Assembly: GCF_037975245.1 (NCBI RefSeq)
Contig: NC_092577.1
Coordinates: 1,794,001-1,858,000 of the forward strand
From: Apostichopus japonicus
Lineage: Eukaryota > Echinodermata > Holothuroidea > Aspidochirotida > Stichopodidae
DNA: 64,000 nucleotides
Direction of reading: 5' to 3'
The notes below the pieces were generated by a model. The model was not told where the DNA came from. It made no database searches and worked only from the letters and a program-made list of their open reading frames with translations. Below are positions 20,865-31,925 of the stretch, piece by piece. A program made the translations under genes and the position numbers. Each line of letters begins with the position of its first letter. Positions within the stretch are counted from its first letter, which is position 1.

Positions 20865-21955
20865 CTTACTTTTACACATGATTAATATTTATTATATAAT
20901 ATGTTGTAAATATTTATTCCATTTTCTCTGTCTAATCTTGTATGTAGTTTCCTGGTTTATGTTAATGACTGCTGGGAGAATGAAAGTAATGTACTGTAAG
21001 AGACTATAGTAGAGGACCTTTAATGAAATTTCGTAATGTAACCATAGCAACATATGTTACAACAATTTAACCGATAATGTGAGTTTGCAAAGAGATGTAC
21101 AAACCATCTCTGTTAAATTAATTAACTTCTTTTGTTTCATAGCTCTGACTTATATTAAATTGGAGTGTTATTTGTTTGTGTCCAGCTTTGTAAAGATAGA
21201 AGAAATATACCCAATTACTCTTACTAGAACTTTCTTGTTATATTTGCACTTAAAACAAAGGATAATTTTTTTTAGCTCATCCAAGTAAACTGGTGTGGCA
21301 TGGGGAATGGGTGTACAGAGATGAGTTAACCCCCTTTCGATTTCAGATTGTGATTCATGTTGGTTAGTTGAAAGATGTTGTTATATTTTGTTGAAGATTT
21401 TAACATCTTCTTTTTTTTTCACAAAATGAATATCGGCAATTTATTTTTCCTTCAGAAACAATTTTCACGACCCTAAAGGTGTCGCGACCCCAACTTCTAA
21501 TACCAAGGGTGTAAGCCAACCTAACTTAACTAGCTGATAAACAGGAAGGAGAGAAAACACAGTATATATACCTGTTGCCATGGTAAATGCTTTTGCATTA
21601 GATGGGAGTATAGATTGCACAGTGTAAAGGATAGTTTAGCATCAAAACAAATATCCATATGATTGATACATTTCAATCTAGTGGTTTCAGATTTTGGGAC
21701 TTGGGATGGTAGGGTTGTAAACTACTACTGTATATCACAAAATGTCAGAGTTGTAACAGCAAATGAATAAAACTTTATTACTGAAACTTCCCTCATAGCA
21801 AACCCACAGAAGAGAGTGGCTACAAAATGTGGGAGTGTAACATACAAGAATAAATAATGTACAGTTACAAGTAAATATTAGCAAAGAAAAGTCAAATAAA
21901 TTTATTACCGTACTTCATTTCTGTAGGCTGTTTTATGGTCTGTTTAATACTGCAG

Positions 21956-22200
21956 CTACGACATGAAAGTTGTTACCTCCGTAGGGTATGGAACAAAAGG
22001 TTGTGGATCCATGGTGAAAATATATAACCCATCCCAGACCCAATAAGGCTTCAACACATTGTCAACAAGGCCATGACAAGTGCCTTTTGCCATTTGTGGT
22101 ATCCTAGATTTTGAGAAAGGATGAGGTGGTGAAGGGGAATTTAAGGGGGGGGGGTAGGTGGTTATACTTTGAGGGCCATGCTGACAAGCCAAAACAGATG
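21956..22200. other. No supported feature
   Basis: Short frames here have no recognisable domain, and a G run (22147-22155) interrupts them. I treat the stretch as non-coding. Confidence 0.5.
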
Positions 22201-23399
22201 CTGATGCAATATTAGATATAGTTATACTAAGCCCTGGTTGCCTTCAGGAGTTTTCTCAAAAGTTTTGCATATTTATTATAAAACTTGGAATGTAAATTTG
22301 AACTATGGACTCAGTTTTATTGATAATTTAGGTCAAAGGAGAGGCAGATGGTAGGTGAGAAAACTAGACAGGGTGATGGATGGTAATGTATGTTTATGAT
22401 TGGTAAGACCCCATGATGAGAACAAAGGACAATGGTACACCTTTATGGTTTAGTAAACTTTAAACTCTTGCCTTGTTATTCTCTGTTGCATGTCAAATGC
22501 AAGTTGGTTAAGTAATTTCAAGTGTCAACGATTGGACTATTCTTTTATAAACTTTGAATCAAAACAACTCGTTTTAAAACTGTATGACTTTAGGCACCAA
22601 TGTTAGTTTGATTTAATACATCATAGACGGTTAAAAAAATACAACTGCTATTAGTTCAGGTTGCATTTCTATTATTCTATTATTTTATGTTTTGAGAAAT
22701 AACCCTTGAAAGATTTGAGACCCAGGTCAGATCCTCAAATTCAATACAAAATTTAAGAGAAAAGGTAGTCATTTCTGGCCAACAAATCACATGTTTACAA
22801 TTTGTCCAGGACAAATGTTAAACTTGAATATCATCAAAGGGTGCTCAGATGTAGTTTATTTGTAATATGGACATACTTTGTGGTTGAGTTTCATTAATTA
22901 ATAAAACAATGGATGAACATTAATTACCCTTTCCTGGTGCACTGACGAGCTGATGTCATCATCAGTTATGCATTGAAAGGAGCATACCATAGATGACGTG
23001 TATTTTAATGCTGAAATATCCTTGAAAGGGCAATCCCACTCAAAGGTGAACATAACCACCCGATTTTCAAACTTGTCATATGTAAACAAATTTGGTATCA
23101 AAAAGTATGAACCGTGTGAACTTTTCTTGGTTACAGGGAGACCTGAATTGAATAACACAGTACCCTGGGCGCCTCTTTTGTTTTATTTTGCTTACTTAAT
23201 ACAAATACGCCATAGACATGTATGGTACTTATCCCTAGGGTGACCCCTCACCTAAAGAATCCTAAATAGGAAGGACTCGGAAATATTGTCCCTGGCTATG
23301 CACCACTAGACAGGGAAAGCTAGCACTTAACAATACCAATTCTAAAGACCAACTAGCTAGTGTTAATACAGAACCATGCTGAGTCCTGTAGTAATTAAT

Positions 23400-23815
23400 C
23401 TGAAATGTGCAGTGTAAAGTATAACGTAGTACTAATGTAGTTTGCTGCATGGCTAGATCATAATGTGTACTACCTGTAGTATTAATCTATAATGTGCAGT
23501 GTTAATTATAACATAGTACTAATGTAGTTTGCTGCATGGCTAGATCATACTGTGTACTACCTGTAGTATTAATATATAATGTGCAGTGTTAATTATAACA
23601 TAGTACTAATGTAGTTTGCTGCATGGCTAGATCATAATGCATACTACCTGTAGTATTAATCTATCCCGTGCAGTGTTTATTATAACATACTGTAGTACTA
23701 ATGTAGTTTGCTGCATGGCTAGATCATACTGTGTACCTGTAGTATTAATCTATAATGTGCAGTGTAAAGTATAACATAGTACTAATGTAGTTTGCTGCAT
23801 GGCTAGATCAAACAG
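23400..23815. repeat. 87-bp tandem repeat, five copies
   Basis: The phrase GCATGGCTAGATCA recurs at about 23447, 23534, 23621, 23713 and 23797 (spacing 84-92). Units also share GTAGTATTAATCTATAATGT and ATAACATAGTACTAATGTAG. Confidence 0.9.
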
Positions 23816-24407
23816 AAAGTTGGCTTGCTTTGTTGAAAGAACAACGACTGTCAACTAAATTAAGACATAGTCCATATTAAAGTATTACTGAAGTACTTAG
23901 TCAATATTTTTGGTGTTAACATATATTTATGTGGTGAGCAATAATGAAGATATGAAATATCACCAGACAGATCATGAGACAAAAAAAAACTGAAAGATTT
24001 AATCTCCTGCAACAGTGCCCCGAAATACATTTCTAAACTGCTCGCACATTTGATGTTTGTGTTCCACACCGAATATTCATTAAAAAAAAACAATCCTCAG
24101 AATGTGACAATTTTTACCCAAATGTTGCATTTTTATTTATGTGATTTGAAAGGACTGTATGCAGTTATAAAACCAATTTACTTAAGTTTGATTTGTCATC
24201 CCAAATCATGGATATTTTAGAAATCTAATTTTTCTAGGTACTCTGAAGGTGGTCCTTAAATAATGCAGTCTTGACTTTGATACTCGATAGACTTTGATGT
24301 GTGTGTGTTTGTGTTTTCGTAACATTTCTTCGGTTACAACTTCAATATGAATATTCATACTCACTCTATATCAATTATATTATATTATAAATATAAAAAT
24401 TTACAAA

Positions 24408-24488
24408 ACCCAGCCACATGTCTTGGCTGAATCCAGCAAATCCAGTGACTGGCTGGATTTAAAATTCCAAATCCGGTCCATCCCTAGC
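24408..24488. mobile_element. Possible truncated hAT-like end
   Basis: The minus strand reads CTAGGGATGGACCGGATTTG followed by CCAGCCAGT/ACTGGCTGG-type short repeats, resembling the TAGGGATGCACCGGATCC terminus at 1661. I did not find the partner end. Confidence 0.35.
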
Positions 24489-25844
24489 TAATTTAAGAGA
24501 TGAACTGTTTTGGGAAATTTTCCATGAGTGTAACATCTGTCGGACATATTCAATTGACACTTGTATGAAACAACACGACATAAAGATAATTAAAAAAGTA
24601 GACATAAAAATTCAAATTTTGATATCTTGCATATATAATCTCTGAGTAATATTGGTGCAATCGTTTGTTCACTTCAAAGCAACAAATTTTGCAAGAATCT
24701 GAAGATTTCTCATTTTTCCTAATACTCATTTTTCTGTCCATTATAATGACTGCGAAACTATTGGGCACAACTCAAAAGTGAGTAGCACCAAACAATTGTG
24801 TTGGGATTTTTGCCAACTTCAGAATATTGATCTACACTTTTTGGAGCTTGGGACATCCATAGACCAAACCAGTTTTCATACTTTTGTGAACATCATTTCT
24901 GAAAAGTGGAGATAGAGTACTAGATCAAGGCTCAGTTCCCATGAAAGGGTCCTGAGTGGTGGGCCAAAACATTTTACAGACCAACTGGTGCATTATAACA
25001 TCCCAAATTCCCAAGACAACATACTGTAGATTTATAGCTTTAAATAGTCCACCTTTAATTTCAGATGATAAAGGAATTTGTTTGTTTGTGGTTTGGATGT
25101 CAGTTTATTCTCAAAATGAAAACTTGTAGTAGGGCATGTTAATCATAGTTTTATTGAACCAGCAGTATTTCTATTAAAATGGCTTGGAAACTAGTGACCA
25201 GAGTACTATTCACCATGTAGCTAGATACTCACATGATGTGCAGTGGACTTCATTACAACGACTGAATACATTCTATAGATTATGCAAATTTATTTGTTCC
25301 AAACCATTTACTTAAAATTTATTAAAATATCAAAGCCCTAGAGCCATATTTTATGTTAAAGTATAAACTTTGCATAATTGTGACCAAACAATGTAATATA
25401 CAGGTCATATAACAGACACCAGTTTTCCATATGTGTTATATACAACAGTGCAATACCACAGCTGTGCCTTGTTAATATAATAGCTAAGTTACTGTAGCAA
25501 TAAGTCAATATAAGTTTCAGCTGTGATTCCTTTATAAAACAAACCTGAAAATGGTGACTAGAGTAAAACATTCGTCTCTGAACATCTCAAGATATGGAAA
25601 GACTTGCTGTGATTGCAATTCCTAAATATAATTTCAAAGCTATACATTTACCCGACACCAACCCATTGCTTGATATGAAAGCACTAAATCCATATAAATG
25701 GTATTACGTGGTCACTTTGAATCAATCTATGGTGGCTTAATAGGGACATAGGAAAGAAAGAAAAATTAAGATAAAAATTCAAAATTTTGATATTTGGGGA
25801 CCTCCCCCCCCCCATGCATGACCCTATCAAGCCACTATCATTCT

Positions 25845-26704
25845 TTTTTTCTTTTATTTTTTATTATTATCATTCCATCAAGTATCCAAACAATGTACAT
25901 TTCATAATAACATATACTTTATGACCATTAGTCAATATTATCCACAACAACCAATAAATCATTAACCTTCAAATAAAGATTTCCAGTTATGCCATCTGAC
26001 ATCAAATGCATTTTGCTTACAATTAGTTTGATACATAAACTTTTCTTTTAAATAAAAATTCTTTAGATCAATTTTACCATAGCTAAATGAAGGTTTCTCT
26101 TTTTTAACCTTACTTTTGTAAACACAAAATGTCAGAACCAGAAGGATGTTATTAAACACATAGTCTTTGTACAAATAATTTCCAAACAGAACAAGCTTTT
26201 TACTAACTGCAATATTGATATTCAATTTGATTTGCACCCAGTTTTGAAAATCCCTCCATACTTTCTGGGTGTAGCCGCATTCCCAAAATAAATGAATTAA
26301 ACTCTCATCTGCCACACCACAAAAAGTGCACAATGGATCATTGGTTTTGCCAATTTTAACCATGAGAGTATTTGTCCCTAAAATTCTGTTAAGAAGACGA
26401 AATTGGAACCAATGAAGCTTCACCTCAGAAGTACATTTCCAGTTGTATGAGCACACCTTATACCAATCTACTTCAGAAAAAAGTGGGGACAAGAGCATGT
26501 TCCATTTGTGAATACATTTATATTGGACCTTATTATTTGTTAATAAAATATTATAAAACCTTTTACACCCTTTTGGATCCATAAGAACAGTTTTTATATG
26601 AAAGCCTTGAAATGGGAGTGCAAGAGAATCATTTCTATGGCCTAAAAGACCAGAAAAAGATTTCTCTATTGCCTTTTTAATACCATGCAAGTGAAGAAAA
26701 TTTG
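25845..26704 (-). mobile_element. 5'-truncated LINE 3' end, L1/Tx1-like
   Basis: A minus-strand insertion of 860 bp flanked by TATCATTCT at 25836-25844 and 26705-26713. It ends in an A-rich tail (AATAAAAAATAAAAGAAAAA on the minus strand). The 242-residue frame 26690-25962 is the C-terminus of a LINE polyprotein: a VKLHWFQFRLLNRILGTNT block, then CTFCG..ESLIHLFWECGYTQKVW, the zinc-binding region that follows reverse transcriptase in L1-like elements. No polymerase motif remains. Confidence 0.85.
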
Positions 26705-28539
26705 TATCATTCTAAGCGAGCTTATGATGTCTTATTCATGTCACACACCTGACCAAACTTTACAAAAAAAATTAAATATTTACAAGACAGTGACACAAGG
26801 CTTAAAAGTTCAAGCTATTTTTTGGCTAATTGCTAGTTGAAGGTAAAAGATGACACTTGTAGATTTCCTACCCGGTGAAAACTTCATGCAACCTTGCTAT
26901 GTGTATTATATCAACAGGAATTTTATTTTAGCCAGTAGAAATGTGTTTTTGCGTGCACTGCCAATGTTTATCATGCCACTAAAATTGTGCAATTCAAGGC
27001 CTGGACACAGCCATGATGTTATATGCTTTCATGTTTGTACCTGAAAACATAATGTGGCAATTTAGTCTCCCAAAAATTACAACATAAAAATGATATTTGG
27101 CTTAAGATTTGCTGATGAAAAAAAAACATTGGATTAAATGGTACTGAATTAGATTATTAAGCAGATAGCAAAATGATATTAACTATGTAGATGCCTTATA
27201 GTATAGTGAGGTATCCAATCAGTGTGTGAATATTACTTGCAGCCTAACTGTAACCATAGTGACAAAAACCATGTACCTGTACAAGCCAACATTCCAAAAT
27301 GCACACAGTTGGACTATATATATTATATGTGTCAAAACATGAAGGGTGCAGAAAGAGTTTAAAAAAACGTCATTAATCGGCCTGAAATTAACATATATTT
27401 TCTACGCATGAAGAATTTTTGTGCGACCTGAAAATTTCCATCGCCTACAAAAATTATCCATCATTCTCTCTACATATGGTCATGAAATGACATGAATATT
27501 CATGTTATGGCATGCAGCAGTTCAGCACTTTGTAAAAGGCAATTGGATTAACATGCACACATGAACACCCAAAACTGAATCAAATGTGATTGATTGGTCA
27601 ATTCTCAAATGGTGTTTCTTGTTTTCTTTTCATATACCTGTATTATTCCTCTTTCATGACATAAATGTTATCCAAGATTTAAAGGTCACATTTTTTTTAT
27701 TTAATGCTGATTTTGTTTTTGCTTTTTGCCGTGCAATTTAAAAAGGCATAAATTGGCTTGCTGGTTTTGGAGATGAATCTTAGAGCGAGAAAAAATTAGG
27801 CTTTCATGCTCTGATTAATATGAACGTGACAGAAATTTCAAGGAAACAGTTACATTGCAAAGAAGCATATATGTTGAGAGGTATTTATCTGGTAGAGAAC
27901 ACAGGATCTTTAGAAAGCAGATTTTGTGAAACTTAGTTCAGAAGAGAGACTGCCAGCATTGGTGTGGAAAATGTAAATGAAAGTCTTTGAAAGAAGAAAA
28001 TAAGGATTCACCTAATCCACTTATTTGTTTAAAATTGAAAGAAACTCTGCAAATCTGTCACAAAAATTAGCAAACAACAGCAAGCAAATAACAGAGGAAT
28101 GAAAGAAAAGAACATGAAAACAGAGGCACTAAGTCAAGTTTTCTTTGAAAGGTCATCAATATTGCCTGCTAAACTTTAGCTACAGTAAATGTGAACAAAA
28201 GTTTTGGACAAAAAGGAACACTCACTAATTTACAGAAGGTTTTATGCTCAAAATATTGCTCTCTGACATTTATGAAGCCAAGATATACAAAAAATATAAC
28301 ATGGTCTCTATTTACATGAAAGAAACATTTCAATAAAAAAGTAAAATGGCACTATTAAAAATCGAAGCAACTGTGGTTCCACGATGTCATATTTAGACTT
28401 GCTCAAGTCGTTGTGAGTGACGGAATATTAAATACTGTCTATTATACAATATTTCTCTAAAATAGAATAAGATTATTCTGAGCGGTTTGAGACAATTGTT
28501 GTTCATCACAGCCAGCTATCTGTTACATATAGACCAATA

Positions 28540-28800
28540 ATGAAGGTTTGGGTTTGTGTCACCTGGCTGTTGAGGGTGGGATGAGGTGGGGGGTGCAGAG
28601 GCAGGGATTGAGGAGCGTGTGGTTTGTTCATCATGGCTTTGTTTCCGAATAGTCAAATGATGAAGGTTGGGGTTTGTGTCTCCTGACTGTTGAGGGTGGG
28701 GGGGTGGGGGTTTAGGTTGGAGGGTGAGGAGGTAAGGGTTGAGGAGGGTGTGGTTTGTTCGTCATGGATATTGTTTCCGAATAGTCAAATGATGAAGCTT
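28540..28800. repeat. GT-rich direct repeat, about 120-bp units
   Basis: Three imperfect units share AATGATGAAGGTTTGGGTTTGTGTC-like, CTGACTGTTGAGGGTGGG and GTGTGGTTTGTTC blocks. No coding content is evident. Confidence 0.75.
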
Positions 28801-29424
28801 GGGTTCGTGTCTCATTAAAAGAGGACTCAAAACAAACCTTCATACATTTTGTGATTAAAACAAAGAAAGTGCTCTGTGAGTGGTTTCCAAAAGAGAGGGG
28901 TAAATACTTTGAGCATTGGTAACAACTATTGGTCATTTCTTGCATGTCTTGGTGTAATGATTACAAACTAACCCAAATTACCCTATTGGTCTTCATATCT
29001 GTAGGATAAAAAATACTCCCAGTGTCTGTGGATTCCACTCGACAAGGTAAAGATTTTGATAACTTTTGCAAACTGTTTAAAAGTTAGAGGAAATGTTTTG
29101 AGCCTAAATTAGAATGAAATTCTATTTAAGGAGGCATACTACATGACCAGCAGAGGAAACAAATTTAAACAACCAGAGCAAAAAGTATTTTAAAGTTTCG
29201 TCAAGTTTAAGGGCAATACTGAATAATCAGGAAGCAGATTTACAGTATATTACCGCACAAGGTAAGAACACAAACATATTATGTAAATACTGATGGCTTT
29301 GCGCTATTCGAACATGCCTCACCTTATAAACACAGCAATCTCCCTTATTTAATAAACCTGGTAAGTTCCGTAACCCTTGTGTACCAACCAGACAAAAATG
29401 AAACCTTTGAAAAACCCACTCAAG

Positions 29425-30008
29425 TTAAAGACAGAAATATTTCAAAATCGACAGAAAGGTCAGCGAGTATACGAATGGCGACCTCGTCCAGTCGATGGAG
29501 ATCGCACCACTGCCCTCGCAGACCTCCAGGCTTTTACGAGAGACGCAGTCGCCGGTCACCGGTGTTGTGACGACGCTGACCCTGTACTCGTGCCCGTCGG
29601 CGTACTCGCAGGGTCCGCAGGTCGACTTATCGGGGCACTCCTCGTCCGGGGTGCACCAACCGTAAACCCCGACGAAATGATGACCGGAAAAGTATTCTGG
29701 ATCTTCGTGGTTCAGGTAGACACTCCTCTGGCTTATGTCTGCGAGTTTCCAGGCGTGGTCGTTAACGGTCGGTCTGACGATCGAACGAGAAACCAATAAT
29801 TCTGGGTACGCGTACGAGGTCGGACATTCATTCGGGTCCAGGCAGTTCTCCAGACGGACTTCGATGTTCGTGCAGGTGTCGGGAACACAGAATCTATAGT
29901 AATGGTAACCATTCCTGTCCAGGTTGCTACTTATCTCCCCGTCCAATCCAATCTCCGAGTGAGGGTGGGTTGTTTCGACACTCTCCACGAGAATATCATA
30001 TCGGGCAT
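29425..30008 (-). CDS. Two-domain secreted protein, exon 3
   Basis: Codes for the second domain (ARYDILVESVETTHPHSEIG, then CVPDTCTNIEVRLENCLDPN, then HHFVGVYGWCTPDEECPDKS) and the hydrophobic C-terminus. Acceptor ATATAACAG. GC content is higher than the introns around it. Confidence 0.85.
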
Positions 30009-31638
30009 CTGTTATATAATACATATATATGAACCTCATTACATTTAATTCAGGCATAGGAAGAAAAACCTTACTATAATCCAGGAAAGCTACCCTTCCC
30101 CCCATATATCTGTGTGAACTAATAGACATAAAATATCAGCCTATAAATGTCACACAAATACGTCTGGTACCCCCATCTCATTCCCAGCCAAAATAGTACG
30201 CCTCTCAGAGAGTTGGCAACCTTTATCTCACCCTCAGTGAGGACTGTCCTTCTCCTTCACCCAGGTAGCTTCAATATAATCCAAGTGAATCAAAAAGAAA
30301 CAACCCATTTGTACTGTTTCATACAATGGTACCTTCAAATTATTGTTGGACATGAAGTACTTAAATTATATTAAGTGGTACTAATGGAATTCCTTGAGTA
30401 ATTACTTGAAACAATTAGGAGCGAAGTGTGGACATGACCATCAAAACTCACCATTGTCCCCAGAGTGTACTTCTTCAGAACAGAAGCTGTGTACCCCAAT
30501 GTAGTATGTACCCACAGTAAACTCAGGGTCCCAGCTTGATATAACCAGGTCCTCACTACCCCAGTTGTATGAAGACCATGTGAGAGTCAGGTAGTGTGGG
30601 TATCTATTGGGGCTCTTTCCCACATATACGTTAGGCTCACCAGACTTCTGAGTAATCTGAGGGTGGAAGGAGGCAATCAAAGTTGTGACTTTATAACAAA
30701 GTAAGAAGAAAAGGAGGAAACCAATACCTTGATCACAATCAGTTTATATATTCATTTATTTGTTTTATCGCCAATTGTGTACAAAGGAAAGGAAGTCTCC
30801 TAAAAAGTCATAAAAGACTTAACAAGGTAGGAGACTCCCTGGGAGAAAAGAAAAGAAAAATGAACAAATATTTATAATACAGAATATACGTTTGAATATA
30901 CAGAATATACGTAATACAGAATAAAACAGTTGACCAGTTAGACTTGAGGACTGGGTCATAATTGTTTCGGTTTTTAGATAATTTTTTGGCTTCTGTGGTA
31001 GCGACTGTAAAGCACAAAAGCACATGTCAGATAGATGAACTTAAATTCTGTGGAAGGTATTCCAAGCCCGAAAGTTGCAGTGCCTTTCAGATAGTTCTCT
31101 TGTAGCTATATGTAAACTTAAGCACAGAAATACATATTGGAGATTACTGGATGCACATATTTCAAATCCCCTATGGGTATCCATGGGGCGAAGCCCCCAC
31201 ATTGCTTAGCATTCTGTTAGCCTAATATTACCCATGTTTGGAAGTAAGGGAGAATGTTTCAGTTTGTTTTATGGCAGCCGACAGTGCGGGAAGGGGGCGA
31301 CAACCCCCATCCCCACATAATTCCGACGTTTACCTCTAAAACTCTATCATCCCTATCTCCTCTTCTACCCACTCGTGTAAACTACCCCCCTCCCCAACCC
31401 ACCCACCCCCCCACATACACATATACACACATGAAGCACCCAAAACTACCTTGACACGCAAATCCTTGCAGGGATCTACTACTTCTACCGAGTAATATGT
31501 GTACTTCATACAAGAAGCATGTTGATCAGTTAACGATTCTCCCACGGTGAGTTTAATGTGGTCCGGTTCTTCTCCGTGGTCCCCTGAACACGTGAGGAAC
31601 AGACTCGTCAGGAGCAGTACAGCGATCTGGTCATTCAT
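29425..31638 (-). CDS. Secreted, probably GPI-anchored protein with two similar beta-rich domains (3 exons)
   Basis: A 325-residue protein from exons 31638-31450, 30656-30452 and 30008-29425, all GT-AG with exact phase. MNDQIAVLLLTSLFLTCSGD is a signal peptide. Residues about 45-135 and 140-260 are two related domains: DPEFTVGTYYIGVHSFC in the first aligns with DPEYFSGHHFVGVYGWC in the second. The YYxVEV..GxYYIGVxxxC pattern recalls pre-peptidase C-terminal (PPC-like) beta-sandwich domains; that is inference. Domain 2 is cysteine-rich, so disulfides are likely. The end, SPFVYSLTFLSILKYFCL, is a hydrophobic tail without a cytoplasmic segment, as in GPI signals. An in-frame ATG at 31710 would mask the signal peptide, so 31638 is preferred. 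I do not recognise the gene. Confidence 0.8.
30452..30656 (-). CDS. Two-domain secreted protein, exon 2
   Basis: Codes for ITQKSGEPNVYVGKSPNRYP, then WGSEDLVISSWDPEFTVGTY and YIGVHSFCSEE. Acceptor CACCCTCAG, donor GTGAGT. Joins exon 1 in phase 0 and exon 3 after one base. Confidence 0.85.
31450..31638 (-). CDS. Two-domain secreted protein, exon 1
   Basis: Sixty-three codons: signal peptide, then DHIKLTVGESLTDQHASCMK and YTYYSVEVVDPCKDLRVK. Donor GTAGTT. The 5' end of this exon is part of a tandem duplication. Confidence 0.8.
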
Positions 31639-31925
31639 GGTAAAGTAATATCTAGAGAGTATAAGACAATGAAACAAAAAAATAAGTACGCATGCGCAAG
31701 AAGTATGCACCTAGCAACAAAAATGACTGTACATCAAACTACTTATAGAAAATCACAGGACTCGTCAGGAGCAGTACAGGGAACTGGTTATTCATGATAA
31801 AATAATATCTAGAGAACGGTATAAGAAAATGAAACAAAAAATAAGTACGCTGGCGCAAGAAGTATGCACCTAGCAACACAAATGACTGTACATCAAGCTA
31901 CTTATAGAAAAATCACAGGACTCGA
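31602..31925. repeat. 158-bp tandem duplication covering the start of the two-domain gene
   Basis: Two copies, about 31602-31757 and 31758-31925, share GACTCGTCAGGAGCAGTACA, AATATCTAGAGA, AGAAGTATGCACCTAGCAAC and GACTGTACATCAA. The outer copy repeats the start region: on the minus strand it still has an ATG followed by NNQFPVLLLTS. Confidence 0.88.

Larger units (their letters stand above)
19891..20876 (-). mobile_element. Penelope-like element with inverted terminal segment (insertion A)
   Basis: The element runs on the minus strand. Its 3' end is the tail CAGTTTGCTAACAG plus TTTTATTTTATTTTG (19891-19954). Arms 19955-20210 and 20623-20878 are reverse complements over 256 bp with no difference seen by eye. 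Between them lies the end of a GIY-YIG endonuclease frame. CATGATTAATATTT flanks it at 19877-19890 and 20877-20890, a 12-14 bp target duplication. The reverse-transcriptase part is missing, so this is a 5'-truncated, rearranged copy. Confidence 0.9.
19651..29424. other. Intergenic region between RDM1 and the two-domain gene
   Basis: About 9.8 kb without a supported gene. It contains the PLE insertion (19891-20876), an 87-bp array (23.4-23.8 kb), a hAT-like end near 24.49 kb, a 5'-truncated LINE (25845-26704) and a GT-rich repeat (28.5-28.8 kb). The remainder is AT-rich with only short spurious frames. Confidence 0.6.

Noticed and set aside
25962-26690. 242-residue host gene
   Set aside because: The sequence is a LINE C-terminus, flanked by a target duplication and ending in an A-rich tail.
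29377-29799. 140-residue plus-strand frame
   Set aside because: It is the antisense shadow of exon 3 of the two-domain gene.
31639-31710. Upstream in-frame start of the two-domain gene
   Set aside because: It would put 24 residues ahead of a standard signal peptide; the downstream ATG at 31638 gives the cleaner N-terminus.
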